61,372 bases of DNA from the NCBI GenBank assembly GCA_016936755.1, contig JAFGXF010000080.1, forward strand, positions 1 to 61,372, read 5' to 3'. Positions 1 to 9,672 of this stretch are shown here, in pieces (position 1 is the stretch's first letter; each line of letters begins with the position of its first letter). The notes under the pieces are model-generated. The model ran no database searches. It was not told where the DNA came from and worked only from the letters and a program-made list of their open reading frames with translations. A program made the position numbers and the translations under genes. This stretch comes from Anaerolineaceae bacterium. GTDB lineage: Bacteria > Chloroflexota > Anaerolineae > Anaerolineales > Anaerolineaceae.

Positions 1-30
1 ACCTTATTATATTTATCACTGGAGAAAGCC

Positions 31-465
31 ATGAACTGTGTATTTCATACGGCACCCATTCGCTTCATTCCCGTCGATCCTGATGATCCTGATTACCTTT
101 CTGCGAATATCATTCATTGGCAAATCAACATGAAGCCGCATATCTGGCGTCCACCGACTGACCTGATCGAGACGGCCGAACGCCTGGTCATCCGCGTGGA
201 AATCGCCGGTATGAATGAACGGGAATTTTCCATCCGCTACGATCAGAAACGGGTGATTATCAGCGGGTGTCGTTCTGAGATTCCAGAAGAACGTTGCTTC
301 CACCGTATGGAAATTTCTTTTGGTGACTTTGAGACTGAAGTGGAGCTTCCTCAACCGGTAATGTTCGAAGAATTATCTGCGGAGTATAAAGATGGGTTCT
401 TGCTGGTCACCATACCAAAGGATCTTCCCAGGAACATACCCATCCAATCAGAGGAACATGCGTAA
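31..465 (+). CDS. Hsp20/alpha-crystallin small heat-shock protein
   Basis: A 144-residue protein of the small heat-shock (Hsp20) type, an ATP-independent holdase that binds unfolding proteins in the cytoplasm. From about residue 37 it follows the alpha-crystallin pattern: a PxxDLIET start, a hydrophobic strand (RLVIRVEIAGM), then FSIRYDQKRVIISG, a short ERCFHRMEISFG segment and a final strand ending KDGFLLVTIPK. The closing strand normally carries A-x-x-x-G-V/L-L, and here EYKDGFLLVTIPK fits. The ATG at 31 follows a ribosome-binding site (ggagaa, 21-26). The gene lies 21 bases upstream of lon in the same direction, so holdase and protease are probably co-transcribed for protein quality control. 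Its promoter lies outside the window. Confidence 0.9.
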   Translation: MNCVFHTAPIRFIPVDPDDPDYLSANIIHWQINMKPHIWRPPTDLIETAERLVIRVEIAGMNEREFSIRYDQKRVIISGCRSEIPEERCFHRMEISFGDFETEVELPQPVMFEELSAEYKDGFLLVTIPKDLPRNIPIQSEEHA

Positions 466-486
466 TTATTTCATGCAATTATAAAT

Positions 487-2991
487 ATGGAAAACAATCA
501 CGAACCCAAGAATCCCCCATTGAATCCGATGGATCCGGATGACCTGACCTTTGATATCAGCGATAACCTGGATAAGGCCATGAAGAATTTCCCGGATGAA
601 GTGGCCATCCTGCCACTGCGTGGTGTAGTTGTGTATCCACAGACGATCGTTCCATTGACGATTGGTCAGCCGCGCTCAATTAAGTTGATCGATGATGTCA
701 TCGCCAATAACAAGTTGGTCGGATTGGTAGCTTCAAAGAATGCCGAGCTTGAGAACCCAACTGTCAAGGAGATGTACAGAACCGGTACAGTCGGATCCAT
801 TCACCGCCTGTTTCGTGCACCGGATGGCACCATCCGTATATTAGTCCAGGGTATGGCCCGTTTTATTACAGAAGAATACACCCAGATCGATCCCTACTTC
901 CGTGCCAGGATAACATATCGGCCTGAAATACAGGAAAGCAACCTCCAGGTGGATGCCCTGGCGCGTAATGCACGGGATCAATTCGAACGTATCGCGGAGA
1001 TGATCCCCACTCTTCCCCGTGAGCTGGTATCCACAGTGGCTACATATACCGATGCATTGCAGACTGTCTATACGATCGCCAACTTTCAGCGCATGGATTT
1101 GGCAGATGCCCAGGCGATCTTGGAAATCGATAGAGTCATCGCCAAGCTGCGCCGCCTGGTATCCATTCTTACCCGTGAGCGGGATGTATTGGAGTTGGGT
1201 CAAAAGATCCAGAACGAAGCCCGTTCTGAGATGGAAAAAACCCAGCGTGAGTACTTTCTGAGAGAACAGCTTAAAGCCATTCAAGAGGAACTTGGGGAAG
1301 GAGATGAACAAACCGCGGATATCGAGGAATTCAGACTTAAAATCGATTCCGCTCACATGTCTGATGAAGCGTCCAAACAGGCTCGACGAGAACTGGATCG
1401 ATTATCACGCCTGCCGACTGCCGCAGCGGAGTATGGAGTCATCCGGACATACCTGGATTGGATGGTATCTCTTCCTTGGTCGGTGACCACCCCTGACAAT
1501 CTCGATATTGCTCATGCCAGACTGGTGCTGGAAAAAGACCATTACGGTTTGAAGGATGTTAAAACACGCATACTGGAATACCTGGCCGTCAGAAAACTCA
1601 GGCAGGATCGCAAGACTGAGATAAGCCGCCGCAAGAAAGACGAGATTCGCAAGGTACGAGAAGGTGTTATTTTATGTTTCATCGGCCCACCAGGTGTTGG
1701 AAAGACCTCATTGGGCCAATCCATTGCACGTGCCATGAACCGCAAGTTTATTCGTATTTCATTGGGGGGCGTGCGGGATGAAGCGGAGATACGCGGCCAT
1801 CGCCGGACCTATATCGGTGCCATGCCAGGTCGTATCCTGCAATCCATGCGGCGTATTGAAAGTCACAATCCGGTCTTCATGCTGGATGAGATCGATAAAC
1901 TGCGTTTCGATTTTTCAGGGGATCCAGCCTCCGCGCTTCTGGAAGTGCTTGACCCGGAACAGAACCGCGAGTTTCGAGATCATTACCTTGAAGTAGCCTT
2001 CGATCTGTCACAGGTGATGTTCATCACCACGGCCAACAGTCTTGAAACGATCCCCCCGCCTCTTTTGGATAGGATGGAAGTGATTCAGATTGCCGGTTAC
2101 ACAGAGGAAGAGAAATACCACATTGCCCGCCAGTACCTTGTGCCGCGCCAACTGAAAGAAAACGGATTACTGGATAAAGAAGTGAAATTCAGCTCAAAAG
2201 CATTACATACCATCATCCGTAATTACACCCAGGAAGCCGGTGTTCGCAATCTCGAGCGCCAGATCGGCAGTATCTGTCGCAAGCTGGCCACCGCCATCAC
2301 AGAAGGAAAGATCACCCGCGCCTCGGTAACCCCCGATTACGTCCGTTCGGAACTGGGTGCACCATTGTTCAAAGGCTCCCAGGAAATTTCCATGCGCACC
2401 TCCATTCCGGGAGTCGCCACAGGCCTGGCATGGACGGCATATGGTGGTGACATTCTGTTTGTAGAAGCCACACGCATGCCCGGAAGCAATGGCTTTATGA
2501 TCACGGGATCAATCGGCAACGTCATGCAGGAATCCGCCAAGGCAGGTCTTTCCTTTATTCGTTCACACGCTCACGAACTTCAGATTCCTGACAGCATCTT
2601 TACCGAATCGGATATCCATCTGCATGTGCCGGCTGGTGCGCAACCTAAAGATGGACCATCTGCTGGGCTTACGATGATCACTGCAATGGTTTCATTGTTT
2701 CGACAACAGCCAGTCAGATATGACACCGGAATGACCGGTGAGATCACCCTTCGTGGTCAGGTGTTACCAGTAGGAGGTATCAAGGAAAAAATCCTGGCAG
2801 CTCATCGCTCCGGACTTAAAAGGGTGATCCTGCCTAAACGGAACAAAGAAGATCTTGATGACCTGCCTGAAAGCGTTATCAAAACCATGGAATTCATCCT
2901 GGCGGATAATGTATTGGAGGTTCTGGACAACGCCCTGCTACCTGTAAAAAAGGCAGCCAAGCGTATACAAAAGTCTTCTGTGACCAGTTAA
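487..2991 (+). CDS. lon: ATP-dependent Lon protease (first copy)
   Basis: An 834-residue bacterial LonA, the cytoplasmic AAA+ serine protease that degrades misfolded and regulatory proteins. The order is canonical: an N-terminal substrate domain (from [13 protein letters not shown] near residue 39), a long helical linker with [19 protein letters not shown], the AAA+ module with Walker [10 protein letters not shown] (K406) and Walker B FMLDEIDK, then the protease domain. The catalytic dyad is S725 in KDGPSAG and K768 in the [12 protein letters not shown] segment. The spacing of 43 residues equals that of the E. coli enzyme. The start at 487 lacks an obvious strong ribosome-binding site and lies 21 bases after the Hsp20 stop. 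A second, divergent lon is present at 24312-26807, so this genome has at least two LonA proteins. Confidence 0.97.
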   Translation: MENNHEPKNPPLNPMDPDDLTFDISDNLDKAMKNFPDEVAILPLRGVVVYPQTIVPLTIGQPRSIKLIDDVIANNKLVGLVASKNAELENPTVKEMYRTGTVGSIHRLFRAPDGTIRILVQGMARFITEEYTQIDPYFRARITYRPEIQESNLQVDALARNARDQFERIAEMIPTLPRELVSTVATYTDALQTVYTIANFQRMDLADAQAILEIDRVIAKLRRLVSILTRERDVLELGQKIQNEARSEMEKTQREYFLREQLKAIQEELGEGDEQTADIEEFRLKIDSAHMSDEASKQARRELDRLSRLPTAAAEYGVIRTYLDWMVSLPWSVTTPDNLDIAHARLVLEKDHYGLKDVKTRILEYLAVRKLRQDRKTEISRRKKDEIRKVREGVILCFIGPPGVGKTSLGQSIARAMNRKFIRISLGGVRDEAEIRGHRRTYIGAMPGRILQSMRRIESHNPVFMLDEIDKLRFDFSGDPASALLEVLDPEQNREFRDHYLEVAFDLSQVMFITTANSLETIPPPLLDRMEVIQIAGYTEEEKYHIARQYLVPRQLKENGLLDKEVKFSSKALHTIIRNYTQEAGVRNLERQIGSICRKLATAITEGKITRASVTPDYVRSELGAPLFKGSQEISMRTSIPGVATGLAWTAYGGDILFVEATRMPGSNGFMITGSIGNVMQESAKAGLSFIRSHAHELQIPDSIFTESDIHLHVPAGAQPKDGPSAGLTMITAMVSLFRQQPVRYDTGMTGEITLRGQVLPVGGIKEKILAAHRSGLKRVILPKRNKEDLDDLPESVIKTMEFILADNVLEVLDNALLPVKKAAKRIQKSSVTS

Positions 2992-3077
2992 TATCTCTTT
3001 TAATCAGCTTGACGCCATAAGTCATTGATATTAAAATTAGATTAATGTTCTTGCTCTATTGCTCTTAGTTTTGTCAT

Positions 3078-3113
3078 ACCGGCCATCAGGCATTCTGAAA
3101 GGCCGGTTTTTAT
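3078..3113 (+). terminator. Rho-independent terminator after lon
   Basis: A perfect 7-bp stem (ACCGGCC at 3078-3084 with GGCCGGT at 3101-3107), a 16-nt loop and a T-rich tail lie 87 bases after the lon stop. It is also 41 bases before the cold-shock gene, so a role in the cold-shock mRNA leader cannot be excluded. Confidence 0.7.
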
Positions 3114-3153
3114 TGTTGTAGCAATGTTATAGAACCAAAGGAGGAGCAATCGA

Positions 3154-3366
3154 ATGAGTGAGCGTTTTATCGGAACCGTAAAATGGTTCAACACGAGCAA
3201 AGGCTTCGGTTTCATCCAGCGCGAGGGTGAAGCAGATGTCTTCGTGCATTATTCGGCGATCGCAAGCGAGGGATTTAAGAATCTCGTCCAGGGTCAAAAA
3301 GTTGAATTCTCTGTTGAAGAGGGTCCAAAAGGTATGCAGGCTGCACAGGTGACGGTTATCGAATAA
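3154..3366 (+). CDS. Cold-shock domain protein (CspA family)
   Basis: A 70-residue single-domain cold-shock protein, the usual length for the family. These proteins bind single-stranded RNA and DNA and melt RNA structure in the cytoplasm. Both nucleic-acid-binding motifs are visible: KGFGFIQ (RNP1, about residues 16-22) and VFVHYSAI (RNP2, about residues 29-36). The N-terminal GTVKWFN strand is typical. A strong ribosome-binding site (aaaggagg) precedes the ATG. Terminator-like hairpins flank the gene, so it is probably transcribed alone. Which stress induces it cannot be told from the sequence. Confidence 0.96.
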   Translation: MSERFIGTVKWFNTSKGFGFIQREGEADVFVHYSAIASEGFKNLVQGQKVEFSVEEGPKGMQAAQVTVIE

Positions 3367-3387
3367 AAATATATCATAAAAACAATT

Positions 3388-3417
3388 AGCCCCTTCTTCT
3401 GAGGGGGCTTTCTTTTT
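3388..3417 (+). terminator. Rho-independent terminator after the cold-shock gene
   Basis: AGCCCC (3388-3393) pairs with GGGGCT (3404-3409) around a short pyrimidine-rich loop, followed by a T-rich stretch (3409-3417). It sits 21 bases after the stop codon of the cold-shock gene and touches the end of the leftward gene that follows. Confidence 0.8.
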
Positions 3418-3682
3418 ATACTCTCTTTTGCGGACTACTCAGCCATCTACCCAGTAACATGATCACAATACTGCATAGTGAGGCAGGAATAACATAAATC
3501 ACACCTATGTTGAAATATTTCCACTCTAATGCTGAACCCAGGTAATTTCCAATCGCAAATCCGATCCAACTGCAAATTACAAAGAAAATAATTCGCCAAC
3601 CACGTCCTCCGACGATCACATGGAACAATAAACCAAGTATCGTAGCAAAGACAAAAGCGAGAAGATAAGCAGATAATGTCAT
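3416..3682 (-). CDS. Small hydrophobic membrane protein, unknown function
   Basis: An 88-residue protein with three probable membrane helices (about residues 5-25, 29-48 and 58-79), short loops and a basic C-terminus (SSPQKRV). I do not recognise a family. It lies 12 bases after the mnmA stop on the same strand and may be read through from it. A TACAAT box on the coding strand (3689-3694) lies 6 nt before the ATG, so a separate near-leaderless transcript is possible, although the aaggaa between box and ATG could also act as a weak ribosome-binding site. There is no catalytic motif or cysteine pattern from which to infer a role. Confidence 0.6.
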   Translation of the reverse strand: MTLSAYLLAFVFATILGLLFHVIVGGRGWRIIFFVICSWIGFAIGNYLGSALEWKYFNIGVIYVIPASLCSIVIMLLGRWLSSPQKRV

Positions 3683-3694
3683 TTCCTTATTGTA

Positions 3695-4753
3695 TCATTC
3701 GATATAACCCATTCCCAGGCAGGCATCTTCTTGATACATCACCAAGGCCTGACCCGGTGTGATACCCCGAACAGCGTGATCGAGTTGAACTTCAAGTCGA
3801 CCATCGGATGTCAGATGGATCAACCCCTCGATCTCTTTTGATTGATATCTGATCTTCATATTGCCTCTGAAATCACTGGCTGGTGGTGATCCACTGATCC
3901 AATTGATATCCCTGGCGAATAATGCACTTCTTCCCAAATACTTCTCTTCCCCAATTATTAAACGATTCTTCTGAACATTCTTTTCGATAACATATAGTGC
4001 TTCAGGATATGGGACCTTGATACCTTTACGCTGTCCAATAGTGAAATTTGCCAGTCCTTGATGCATGCCTAATGTTTTTCCATTGACATGCATGATCTCT
4101 CCTTCTCTTAGCAATTCAGGTGCGAATTTATTCAGGAAGTCAACCTGTTTCATCCCTCCCAAAAAACAAAGATCCTGGCTCTCTGGCCGGTCGATTACCG
4201 GCAAATGATGCATTCGTCCAATTTTGCGTACCATTTCTTTTGTATAATTCCCCAATGGAAAAAGTGTCTTACTAAGTTCTTTTTGCCCTAATATTGACAG
4301 GAAATATGACTGGTCTTTTCGTTTATCTTTTGCTTTTAGCAGTTGTATCGTATTCGTTATATGCCTACGCGCATAATGTCCAGTTGCCAGATAACCTGCT
4401 CCATATTGGTCAACAGCATCCAGCATTGCACCCCATTTCACCATCTTATTGCAAACGATGCAAGGATTCGGGGTTAATCCTGTTTTCAGGCCATCTAAAT
4501 AATAATCCACCACTTTTTGCTTGAAGTTGTCATGCTGATCGATCAATTTCCAATCAATTTTTAATGCATCCGCCAATCTCCGCACATGCAAATAAATGTC
4601 TTTGGATTGGCGATTGCCGTCACCAGCCATATTCCACATCGACAGGGTAATTCCAATCACCCGGTAACCCTCTTCTTGTAATAAAAGTGCTGCGACAGCA
4701 CTATCCACACCCCCACTTAATCCGACCAATACTGCTTCCGGTTTATCCTTCAT
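3695..4753 (-). CDS. mnmA: tRNA-specific 2-thiouridylase MnmA
   Basis: A 352-residue enzyme that installs the 2-thio group on the wobble uridine (U34) of Lys, Glu and Gln tRNAs, using ATP and sulfur relayed from a cysteine desulfurase. The PP-loop SGGVDS is at residues 13-18. The catalytic cysteine is C101 in PNPCIVCNK and the partner cysteine is C196 in SQDLCFLGG. FTIGQRKGIKVP and the C-terminal barrel with GITPGQALVMY are also typical. I chose the ATG at 4753 (MKDKPEAVLVG) because family members begin just before the PP-loop; the longer frame to 4825 has no homologous content. A TGCTATAAT extended -10 lies upstream at 4772-4780. The likely sulfur donor SufS is encoded elsewhere in the window (39958-41172). 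Confidence 0.95.
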   Translation of the reverse strand: MKDKPEAVLVGLSGGVDSAVAALLLQEEGYRVIGITLSMWNMAGDGNRQSKDIYLHVRRLADALKIDWKLIDQHDNFKQKVVDYYLDGLKTGLTPNPCIVCNKMVKWGAMLDAVDQYGAGYLATGHYARRHITNTIQLLKAKDKRKDQSYFLSILGQKELSKTLFPLGNYTKEMVRKIGRMHHLPVIDRPESQDLCFLGGMKQVDFLNKFAPELLREGEIMHVNGKTLGMHQGLANFTIGQRKGIKVPYPEALYVIEKNVQKNRLIIGEEKYLGRSALFARDINWISGSPPASDFRGNMKIRYQSKEIEGLIHLTSDGRLEVQLDHAVRGITPGQALVMYQEDACLGMGYIE

Positions 4754-4771
4754 ATCGCGCCACAATGACGA

Positions 4772-4818
4772 ATTATAGCATTGCGGTTTAAAGCCAACAC
4801 CACGCCTGCTGTTATAAT
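4772..4818. promoter_or_regulatory. Divergent promoter region, mnmA / phosphohexomutase
   Basis: Two TATAAT -10 boxes face away from each other: 4772-4777 (read leftward, with TG upstream) for mnmA and 4813-4818 (read rightward) for the phosphohexomutase gene. No convincing -35 element is visible for either. Confidence 0.55.
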
Positions 4819-4843
4819 TATGCAATCAATTACTGGAGGCATC

Positions 4844-6265
4844 ATGGGATACGCAATTCATTTTGGTACGGATGGTTGGCGGGGTGTGATCGCTGAGGAT
4901 TATACCTATGACAACGTTCGGCGGGTGACCCAGGCTTTTGCAAATTATATGAATGAACAGAATCATGCAGGGGAGTGGATTGTTGTAGGCTATGACAAAC
5001 GTTTTGCATCTGAGGGTTTTGCAGCATGCACGGCGGAAGTATTGGCCGGAAATGGATTTAAGGTTTATCTGACCAATGCTGCCACACCCACGCCTGTGAT
5101 TGCATACGCGATTCTCGATAAAAATGCTGCTGGCGCCATTAATATTACAGCATCCCATAATCCACCAACAGACAATGGCTTTAAGGTCCGCGATCATCGT
5201 GGGGGTGCCATTGATCCCAAGGGATTGATTGAGATCGAAGCCAACATCCCAGATAGTGTGGATGATGTAAAAAGAATTACGATTCAGGAAGGGGAACAAA
5301 AAGGATCGATCGTAAGATTCGACCCTGCACCAGCTTACAGCAAGCATTTATTGGATCTGGTCGATCTCGAATCGATTAAAGCTGCCGGATTAAAAATTGT
5401 AGTGGACAGCATGTGGGGTAACGGTGCCGGTTGGTTTTCTACACTTCTGGGTGGCGGTAAGACCAAAGTATATGAAATTCATGATACACGTCATCCGTTA
5501 TTCCCTGAAATGCAACGCCCTGAACCAATTCCACCTAACATTGATGTCGGATTGAAGACAACAGTCGATACTCAATCTGATGTCTTACTTATATTGGATG
5601 GCGATGCAGATCGATGTGGTTTTGGCGATGAAAACGGCGTTTTCATTAATCAGTTGCAAGCGTATGGATTGCTCGCATATTATTTACTTGAGGTCCGTGG
5701 AGAACGTGGTCCAATTGTTAAAACCCTTTCCACAACCAGCATGCTGGAAAAGCTTGGCAAAATATATGATGTGCCTGTCTATCAGACCGGTGTTGGATTT
5801 AAATTTGTGGCTCCCAAAATGATCGAAACAGACGCGATGATCGGTGGTGAAGAATCAGGAGGCTATGCATTTCGGGACAATGTGCCTGAAAGAGATGGAA
5901 TACTGGCCGGTTTATATTTCCTGGATATGATGATCCGCCTGAAAAGAAAGCCTTCTGAATTGTTAAATATTCTCTTTGACAAGGTTGGGGCACACTACTA
6001 TGACCGTGTGGATACCACTTTTAAGGGAGACCGAAAAGAAAAGGAAAAGCGCATCCTGGAAGCACGTCCAACCACAATCGGTGGTCTTAAAGTTGTAGAC
6101 CTGATTACGACAGATGGTTTTAAATTCATCATGGAAGATGGTGGTTGGATGTTGATCCGGTTCTCGGGAACTGAACCCATCATGCGTGTGTATTGTGAAA
6201 CCACTCATCAGGATCGTGTGAAATCCATTTTGGATGATGGTTTACGCATTGCCGGGTTGAAATAA
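4844..6265 (+). CDS. Phosphoglucomutase/phosphomannomutase family protein
   Basis: A 473-residue alpha-D-phosphohexomutase, which interconverts hexose 6-phosphate and 1-phosphate through a phosphoserine and so links glycolysis to sugar-nucleotide synthesis. The active serine is S104 in TASHNP. The metal loop is DGDADR with D252, D254 and D256. GEESGGYAF is the sugar-binding loop, and the C-terminal phosphate-binding [12 protein letters not shown] segment is complete. The ATG at 4844 has a good ribosome-binding site (ggagg, 4835-4839); an upstream in-frame ATG at 4820 sits against the -10 box and is unlikely. Whether glucose, mannose or glucosamine phosphate is the main substrate cannot be decided from the motifs. 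It is translationally linked to the next gene, whose start codon directly follows the stop. Confidence 0.93.
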   Translation: MGYAIHFGTDGWRGVIAEDYTYDNVRRVTQAFANYMNEQNHAGEWIVVGYDKRFASEGFAACTAEVLAGNGFKVYLTNAATPTPVIAYAILDKNAAGAINITASHNPPTDNGFKVRDHRGGAIDPKGLIEIEANIPDSVDDVKRITIQEGEQKGSIVRFDPAPAYSKHLLDLVDLESIKAAGLKIVVDSMWGNGAGWFSTLLGGGKTKVYEIHDTRHPLFPEMQRPEPIPPNIDVGLKTTVDTQSDVLLILDGDADRCGFGDENGVFINQLQAYGLLAYYLLEVRGERGPIVKTLSTTSMLEKLGKIYDVPVYQTGVGFKFVAPKMIETDAMIGGEESGGYAFRDNVPERDGILAGLYFLDMMIRLKRKPSELLNILFDKVGAHYYDRVDTTFKGDRKEKEKRILEARPTTIGGLKVVDLITTDGFKFIMEDGGWMLIRFSGTEPIMRVYCETTHQDRVKSILDDGLRIAGLK

Positions 6266-7063
6266 TTGCTCTTACTCTCTGACACACACTGTCACCTGGA
6301 CCTCGACACTTTTGATGAAGACCGCCAGGGTGTACTGGATAGAGCCTGGCAGGCTGATGTTCAAAGCATCCTGATCCCTGAAGTGGATGTCACTTCAACC
6401 AGCACTGCTGTAAACCTGTCAGAGACTGATCAACGCATTCACATTGCCATTGGGGTTCATCCCAACAGTGCAAATACATGGAACAATGACACACTATCTG
6501 TTTTACGCAGGTTGTCATCAAATTCCCGAGTATGTGCGATCGGTGAGATCGGGCTTGATTACTACCGCGATCGTTCCTCACCGGAATTGCAGCAAGATAT
6601 TCTGCTTCAACAATTGGCACTTGCAGCTGAAGTTGACAACCCGGTAATCATCCATTGTCGCAACGCATTTCCGGCACTGTTTGCTGTCTTAACCGAATGG
6701 CTGGCAAGCTTACCCGCATCAGCCAGACATTTGCGGGAAAACCCGGGTGTGTTACATAGTTTTGGAGGCGATGCGCAGCAGGCAATATCGGCTGTTTCTG
6801 CCGGTTTTTTCCTGGGTATCAATGGCAGCATTACATTTAAGAATGCCGTGACACTCCGATCAGTTGTGCAGGCGGTCGGTATTGATCATTTATTACTTGA
6901 AACAGACGCCCCTTACATCACCCCAGCTCCCCATCGTGGAAAACGAAATGAACCTTCCTTCGTGGTCTACACGAATGCAATGCTCGCCCAAATGCTGAAC
7001 ATTTCACCGGAGCATTGCGCGAGAATAACATATAATAATGCCTGCAAGCTTTTTCGGTGGTGA
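6266..7063 (+). CDS. tatD: TatD family metal-dependent deoxyribonuclease
   Basis: A 265-residue TIM-barrel amidohydrolase-fold nuclease of the TatD/YcfH type, acting in DNA repair or turnover in the cytoplasm. All six metal ligands can be located: H8 and H10 in DTHCHLD, E94 in GEIGLDYY, H130 in VIIHCRNA, H164 in VLHSFGG and D214 in LLETDAPY. The best start is TTG at 6266, immediately after the TAA of the mutase gene, because the family begins only a few residues before the DTHCH motif and no ATG or GTG lies there. The gene overlaps the prenyl synthase start by 7 bases, so mutase, tatD and the synthase look like one translationally coupled operon. Confidence 0.93.
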   Translation: MLLLSDTHCHLDLDTFDEDRQGVLDRAWQADVQSILIPEVDVTSTSTAVNLSETDQRIHIAIGVHPNSANTWNNDTLSVLRRLSSNSRVCAIGEIGLDYYRDRSSPELQQDILLQQLALAAEVDNPVIIHCRNAFPALFAVLTEWLASLPASARHLRENPGVLHSFGGDAQQAISAVSAGFFLGINGSITFKNAVTLRSVVQAVGIDHLLLETDAPYITPAPHRGKRNEPSFVVYTNAMLAQMLNISPEHCARITYNNACKLFRW

Positions 7064-8031
7064 ATCAATTGACACTGTCATACCAGGCTCTTATTCATAA
7101 CGAAATATCTCAGGTTGAGGACTTGATGCGTGCCCAGGCTGACGGCCTGACAGATGACCTCAAGGCTGCCACTCGCATCATGATCGCTGCCGGTGGCAAG
7201 CGGATCCGCCCCGCTCTGGCTTTACTGGTGGGTAAACTCCTGGGTGGTGATATTACCCGGTTGATTACTCTCTCGGCTGCCATCGAACTGCTTCATACCG
7301 CTACTCTGGTTCATGACGATCTGATCGATGGGTCATTGCTACGAAGGGGGGTTCCAACATTGAGTGCCAGATGGTCACCTGGCGCAACGATTCTCACTGG
7401 AGATTTCATGTTTGCACGTGCAGCAAAGTTGGCAGCAGAGACAGGGTCATTGGAAGTCATGAAGGTTTTTGCCCAGACCTTATCCGTTATTGTCAATGGG
7501 GAGATCGAACAGCTTTTTAGCAATCGTTACTCACCTGAGCGATCTGATTATCTTAACCGGATCTATGCCAAAACAGCCTCCTTATTTGAAACAACCGCAC
7601 TTTCAGCCGCAATTATTGGTACTCAAGACACACGCATCCATCAAAGTCTTGCCCAATTTGGATATTCACTTGGCATGGCCTTTCAAATTATCGATGACAT
7701 CATGGATTTCACTGCGGATTCCAACCAATTGGGGAAACCAGTTGGTAATGATCTTCGTCAGGGAATCGTGACCTTGCCTGTACTCATCTATAGGGATTCT
7801 CATTTGGACAATCAGGAATTATCAACACTTTTATCTGGAGAATGCTTTGATGAGGATCTCGTGCAATTGTTAATTGAAAAAGTTCGAAATAGCGATGCAA
7901 TTGATAATACGCGTGCAGTTGCTGAGGAATATATTCATCAAGCCAAAGAGATATTAGGTACACTGGAACCGGGAAAGTACAATTCCGCTCTGTCTGATCT
8001 GGCAGTATATATCACCGGCAGGGTTTCTTAA
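7057..8031 (+). CDS. Polyprenyl diphosphate synthase (trans-isoprenyl transferase)
   Basis: A 324-residue trans-prenyltransferase that condenses isopentenyl diphosphate units into a linear prenyl diphosphate. GGKRIRP is at 46-52, the first aspartate-rich motif DDLID at 87-91 and the second DDIMD at 213-217. Alanine and threonine occupy the positions four and five residues before the first motif. Small residues there leave the pocket open, which fits a long-chain product such as a quinone or carrier-lipid side chain (known for the family; product length here is inferred). The start is GTG at 7057 or 7060, overlapping the end of tatD. It converges with the response-regulator gene, and their stop codons overlap by 4 bases. 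Confidence 0.93.
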   Translation: MVNQLTLSYQALIHNEISQVEDLMRAQADGLTDDLKAATRIMIAAGGKRIRPALALLVGKLLGGDITRLITLSAAIELLHTATLVHDDLIDGSLLRRGVPTLSARWSPGATILTGDFMFARAAKLAAETGSLEVMKVFAQTLSVIVNGEIEQLFSNRYSPERSDYLNRIYAKTASLFETTALSAAIIGTQDTRIHQSLAQFGYSLGMAFQIIDDIMDFTADSNQLGKPVGNDLRQGIVTLPVLIYRDSHLDNQELSTLLSGECFDEDLVQLLIEKVRNSDAIDNTRAVAEEYIHQAKEILGTLEPGKYNSALSDLAVYITGRVS

Positions 8032-8681
8032 ATATACTCCCGTAGGCTGTGTTTGACCGCATAGGCAGCCGCTTCTGCACGATTGCTGACCCCCAATTTG
8101 GCTAAAATACTGCTGACATAATTTCGTACTGTCCCCTCCCCCAGGTAAAGTGATTTTGCAATCTCGCGATTGGTTTTGCCTTCGGAGACTAAAAGTAAAA
8201 CATGCTTTTCTTGTTGGCTTAAATTTGCAAATGCCTGGGCTTCTTCATCTTTGGCTGCCCGTCTGACTTCCTGCAAGATCCTTTGTGTCACCGATGGATC
8301 AAGTGGTACCTTTCCCTGACCTGCAGATTCCAACGCCCTGACGAGATCTTCACTGGCAATTTGCTTGAGTATATAACCCGATGCACCAGCTCGGATGGCA
8401 GAAAATAACATTTCATCTTCCTCGTATGAAGTGATCATTATGACACGAGTATTCTTATAATTCTTTGTTATCTCTTCACAAGCTTCGATACCAGACTTGC
8501 CTGGTAGACGTATATCCATTAATACAACATCTGGTGTGGTGGTGGCAACCAATTCTATCGCTTCCCTGGCCGTGCCGGCTTCACCGACAACTTCAAACTG
8601 AGGATGATGTCCAAGTAATGATTTCAACCCGAGACGAACCACCTCATGATCATCCACCAGAAGTATTCTTTGTCTATTCAT
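8028..8681 (-). CDS. Response regulator, NarL/FixJ type
   Basis: A 217-residue two-component regulator: an N-terminal receiver domain with the acidic pocket D10-D11, phospho-acceptor D56 (VVLMDIRLPG) and the conserved threonine region (VIMITSYEED), then a C-terminal LuxR-type helix-turn-helix (LSQQEKHVLLLVSEGKTN, then NYVSSILAKLGVSNRAE). Phosphorylation is expected to drive dimerisation and DNA binding. I prefer the ATG at 8681 over a TTG at 8693, because the receiver fold starts at RILLVDD. It is the last gene of the signalling operon, 14 bases after the OmpR-type regulator. No histidine kinase gene occurs in the operon or the window. Confidence 0.93.
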   Translation of the reverse strand: MNRQRILLVDDHEVVRLGLKSLLGHHPQFEVVGEAGTAREAIELVATTTPDVVLMDIRLPGKSGIEACEEITKNYKNTRVIMITSYEEDEMLFSAIRAGASGYILKQIASEDLVRALESAGQGKVPLDPSVTQRILQEVRRAAKDEEAQAFANLSQQEKHVLLLVSEGKTNREIAKSLYLGEGTVRNYVSSILAKLGVSNRAEAAAYAVKHSLREYI

Positions 8682-8695
8682 GTTTACTCGCAATC

Positions 8696-9418
8696 TTAAA
8701 TCGATTTTTTCCGATAATCGATAAAACGATATCCAACACCCCGTTCAGTTAATATGTATTTTGGTACAGCGGGATTCTCCTCGAGCTTTTGCCGCAAATA
8801 ATTGATATACAGCCTTACATAGTGAGGCTCGTCCCGATATTCATATCCCCAAACTTTAGACAGGATTTGATCGTGTGTAATGACCCAGCCCGCATTTTGT
8901 ACAAGATGGAATAAAAGCCGATATTCGGTGGGCCGTAATTTTACCAGTTCCCCTGCCACCCAAATTTCACGTCTGTCAAAATCGATCTTTAATCGCTCGT
9001 CCACTTCGATCAATCCATGCATCCCGCCACTCAACGGTTCTGCTCTTCGTAATACGGCCTTTACCCTGCTTGACAACTCACGAGGGCTGAAGGGTTTTGT
9101 AATGTAATCATCAGCGCCCAACTCCAAACCTTTAATACGATCGTCCTCTTCCGCTTTGGCAGTTAACATGATCACGGGTACATTATTTATTTCTCGCAAC
9201 ATCTTTAATACTTCAAATCCATCCAGATCAGGTAACATTACATCCAGCAAAATCAAATCAGGTATGGTATCGCGCACCTTTTGTATCGCCTGTGTCCCCT
9301 TGAATGCTTCTTCAACCAGAAAACCATCGTGTTCCAAATTCAAACGAATAAAACGCACCATGCGTTCTTCGTCATCGACCACAAGTATTTTACGATTTTT
9401 AAACTGGTCTTCTGCCAT
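8696..9418 (-). CDS. Response regulator, OmpR/PhoB type
   Basis: A 240-residue regulator with a receiver domain (acidic pocket D15-D16, phospho-acceptor D59 in LILLDVMLPD, T/K switch residues in VIMLTAK and ITKPFSPREL) and a C-terminal winged helix (LRPTEYRLLFHLVQNAG through VRLYINYLRQKLEENP and ILTERGVGYRF). This is the PhoB/KdpE architecture, a phosphorylation-controlled transcription factor. Its ATG directly follows the stop codon of the 80-residue gene upstream, indicating translational coupling. It is unusual to find two complete response regulators of different output class side by side without a sensor kinase. They may be served by an unlinked kinase or be targets of the operon's Ser/Thr kinase; the latter is inference. 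Confidence 0.93.
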   Translation of the reverse strand: MAEDQFKNRKILVVDDEERMVRFIRLNLEHDGFLVEEAFKGTQAIQKVRDTIPDLILLDVMLPDLDGFEVLKMLREINNVPVIMLTAKAEEDDRIKGLELGADDYITKPFSPRELSSRVKAVLRRAEPLSGGMHGLIEVDERLKIDFDRREIWVAGELVKLRPTEYRLLFHLVQNAGWVITHDQILSKVWGYEYRDEPHYVRLYINYLRQKLEENPAVPKYILTERGVGYRFIDYRKKSI

Positions 9419-9661
9419 TTATTGCTCTCTTACAAATGTGATGATCTTATCCTCTTCGTCTACCCCAACAACCTCGATCAGGTTGATCCGGGTAATTGGC
9501 CACAGAACAACCACGCAATCCACCTCAATATTATCCAGATCCCTTCCATCTTTTCTGCGAGGATGATGAACTGCGATCAGGTTATCACCCGCCGCCGGGA
9601 GTTTTTTGACCTCACCCTGCACCGGTTCTTCTCCGAGTATATGCAATATTACTGTTGGCAT
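9419..9661 (-). CDS. Small beta-rich protein of unknown function in the signalling operon
   Basis: An 80-residue protein I cannot assign. It begins with a hydrophobic strand (PTVILHILG), has a charged centre with HHPRRKDGRD, and continues with alternating hydrophobic strands (VDCVVVLWPITRINLIEVVGVD), which suggests a small beta-barrel. There is no signal peptide, membrane helix or cysteine. It has a good ribosome-binding site (aggaat) and lies 11 bases after the FHA gene and directly against the OmpR-type regulator, so it is a genuine operon member. A role as an adaptor between the FHA protein and the regulators is possible but unsupported. Confidence 0.6.
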   Translation of the reverse strand: MPTVILHILGEEPVQGEVKKLPAAGDNLIAVHHPRRKDGRDLDNIEVDCVVVLWPITRINLIEVVGVDEEDKIITFVREQ

Positions 9662-9672
9662 TTATATTCCTG

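Noticed and set aside
841-1356. Long leftward reading frame opposite lon
   Set aside because: It lies entirely inside the lon coding region on the other strand and shows no domain; it is a shadow of conserved codons.
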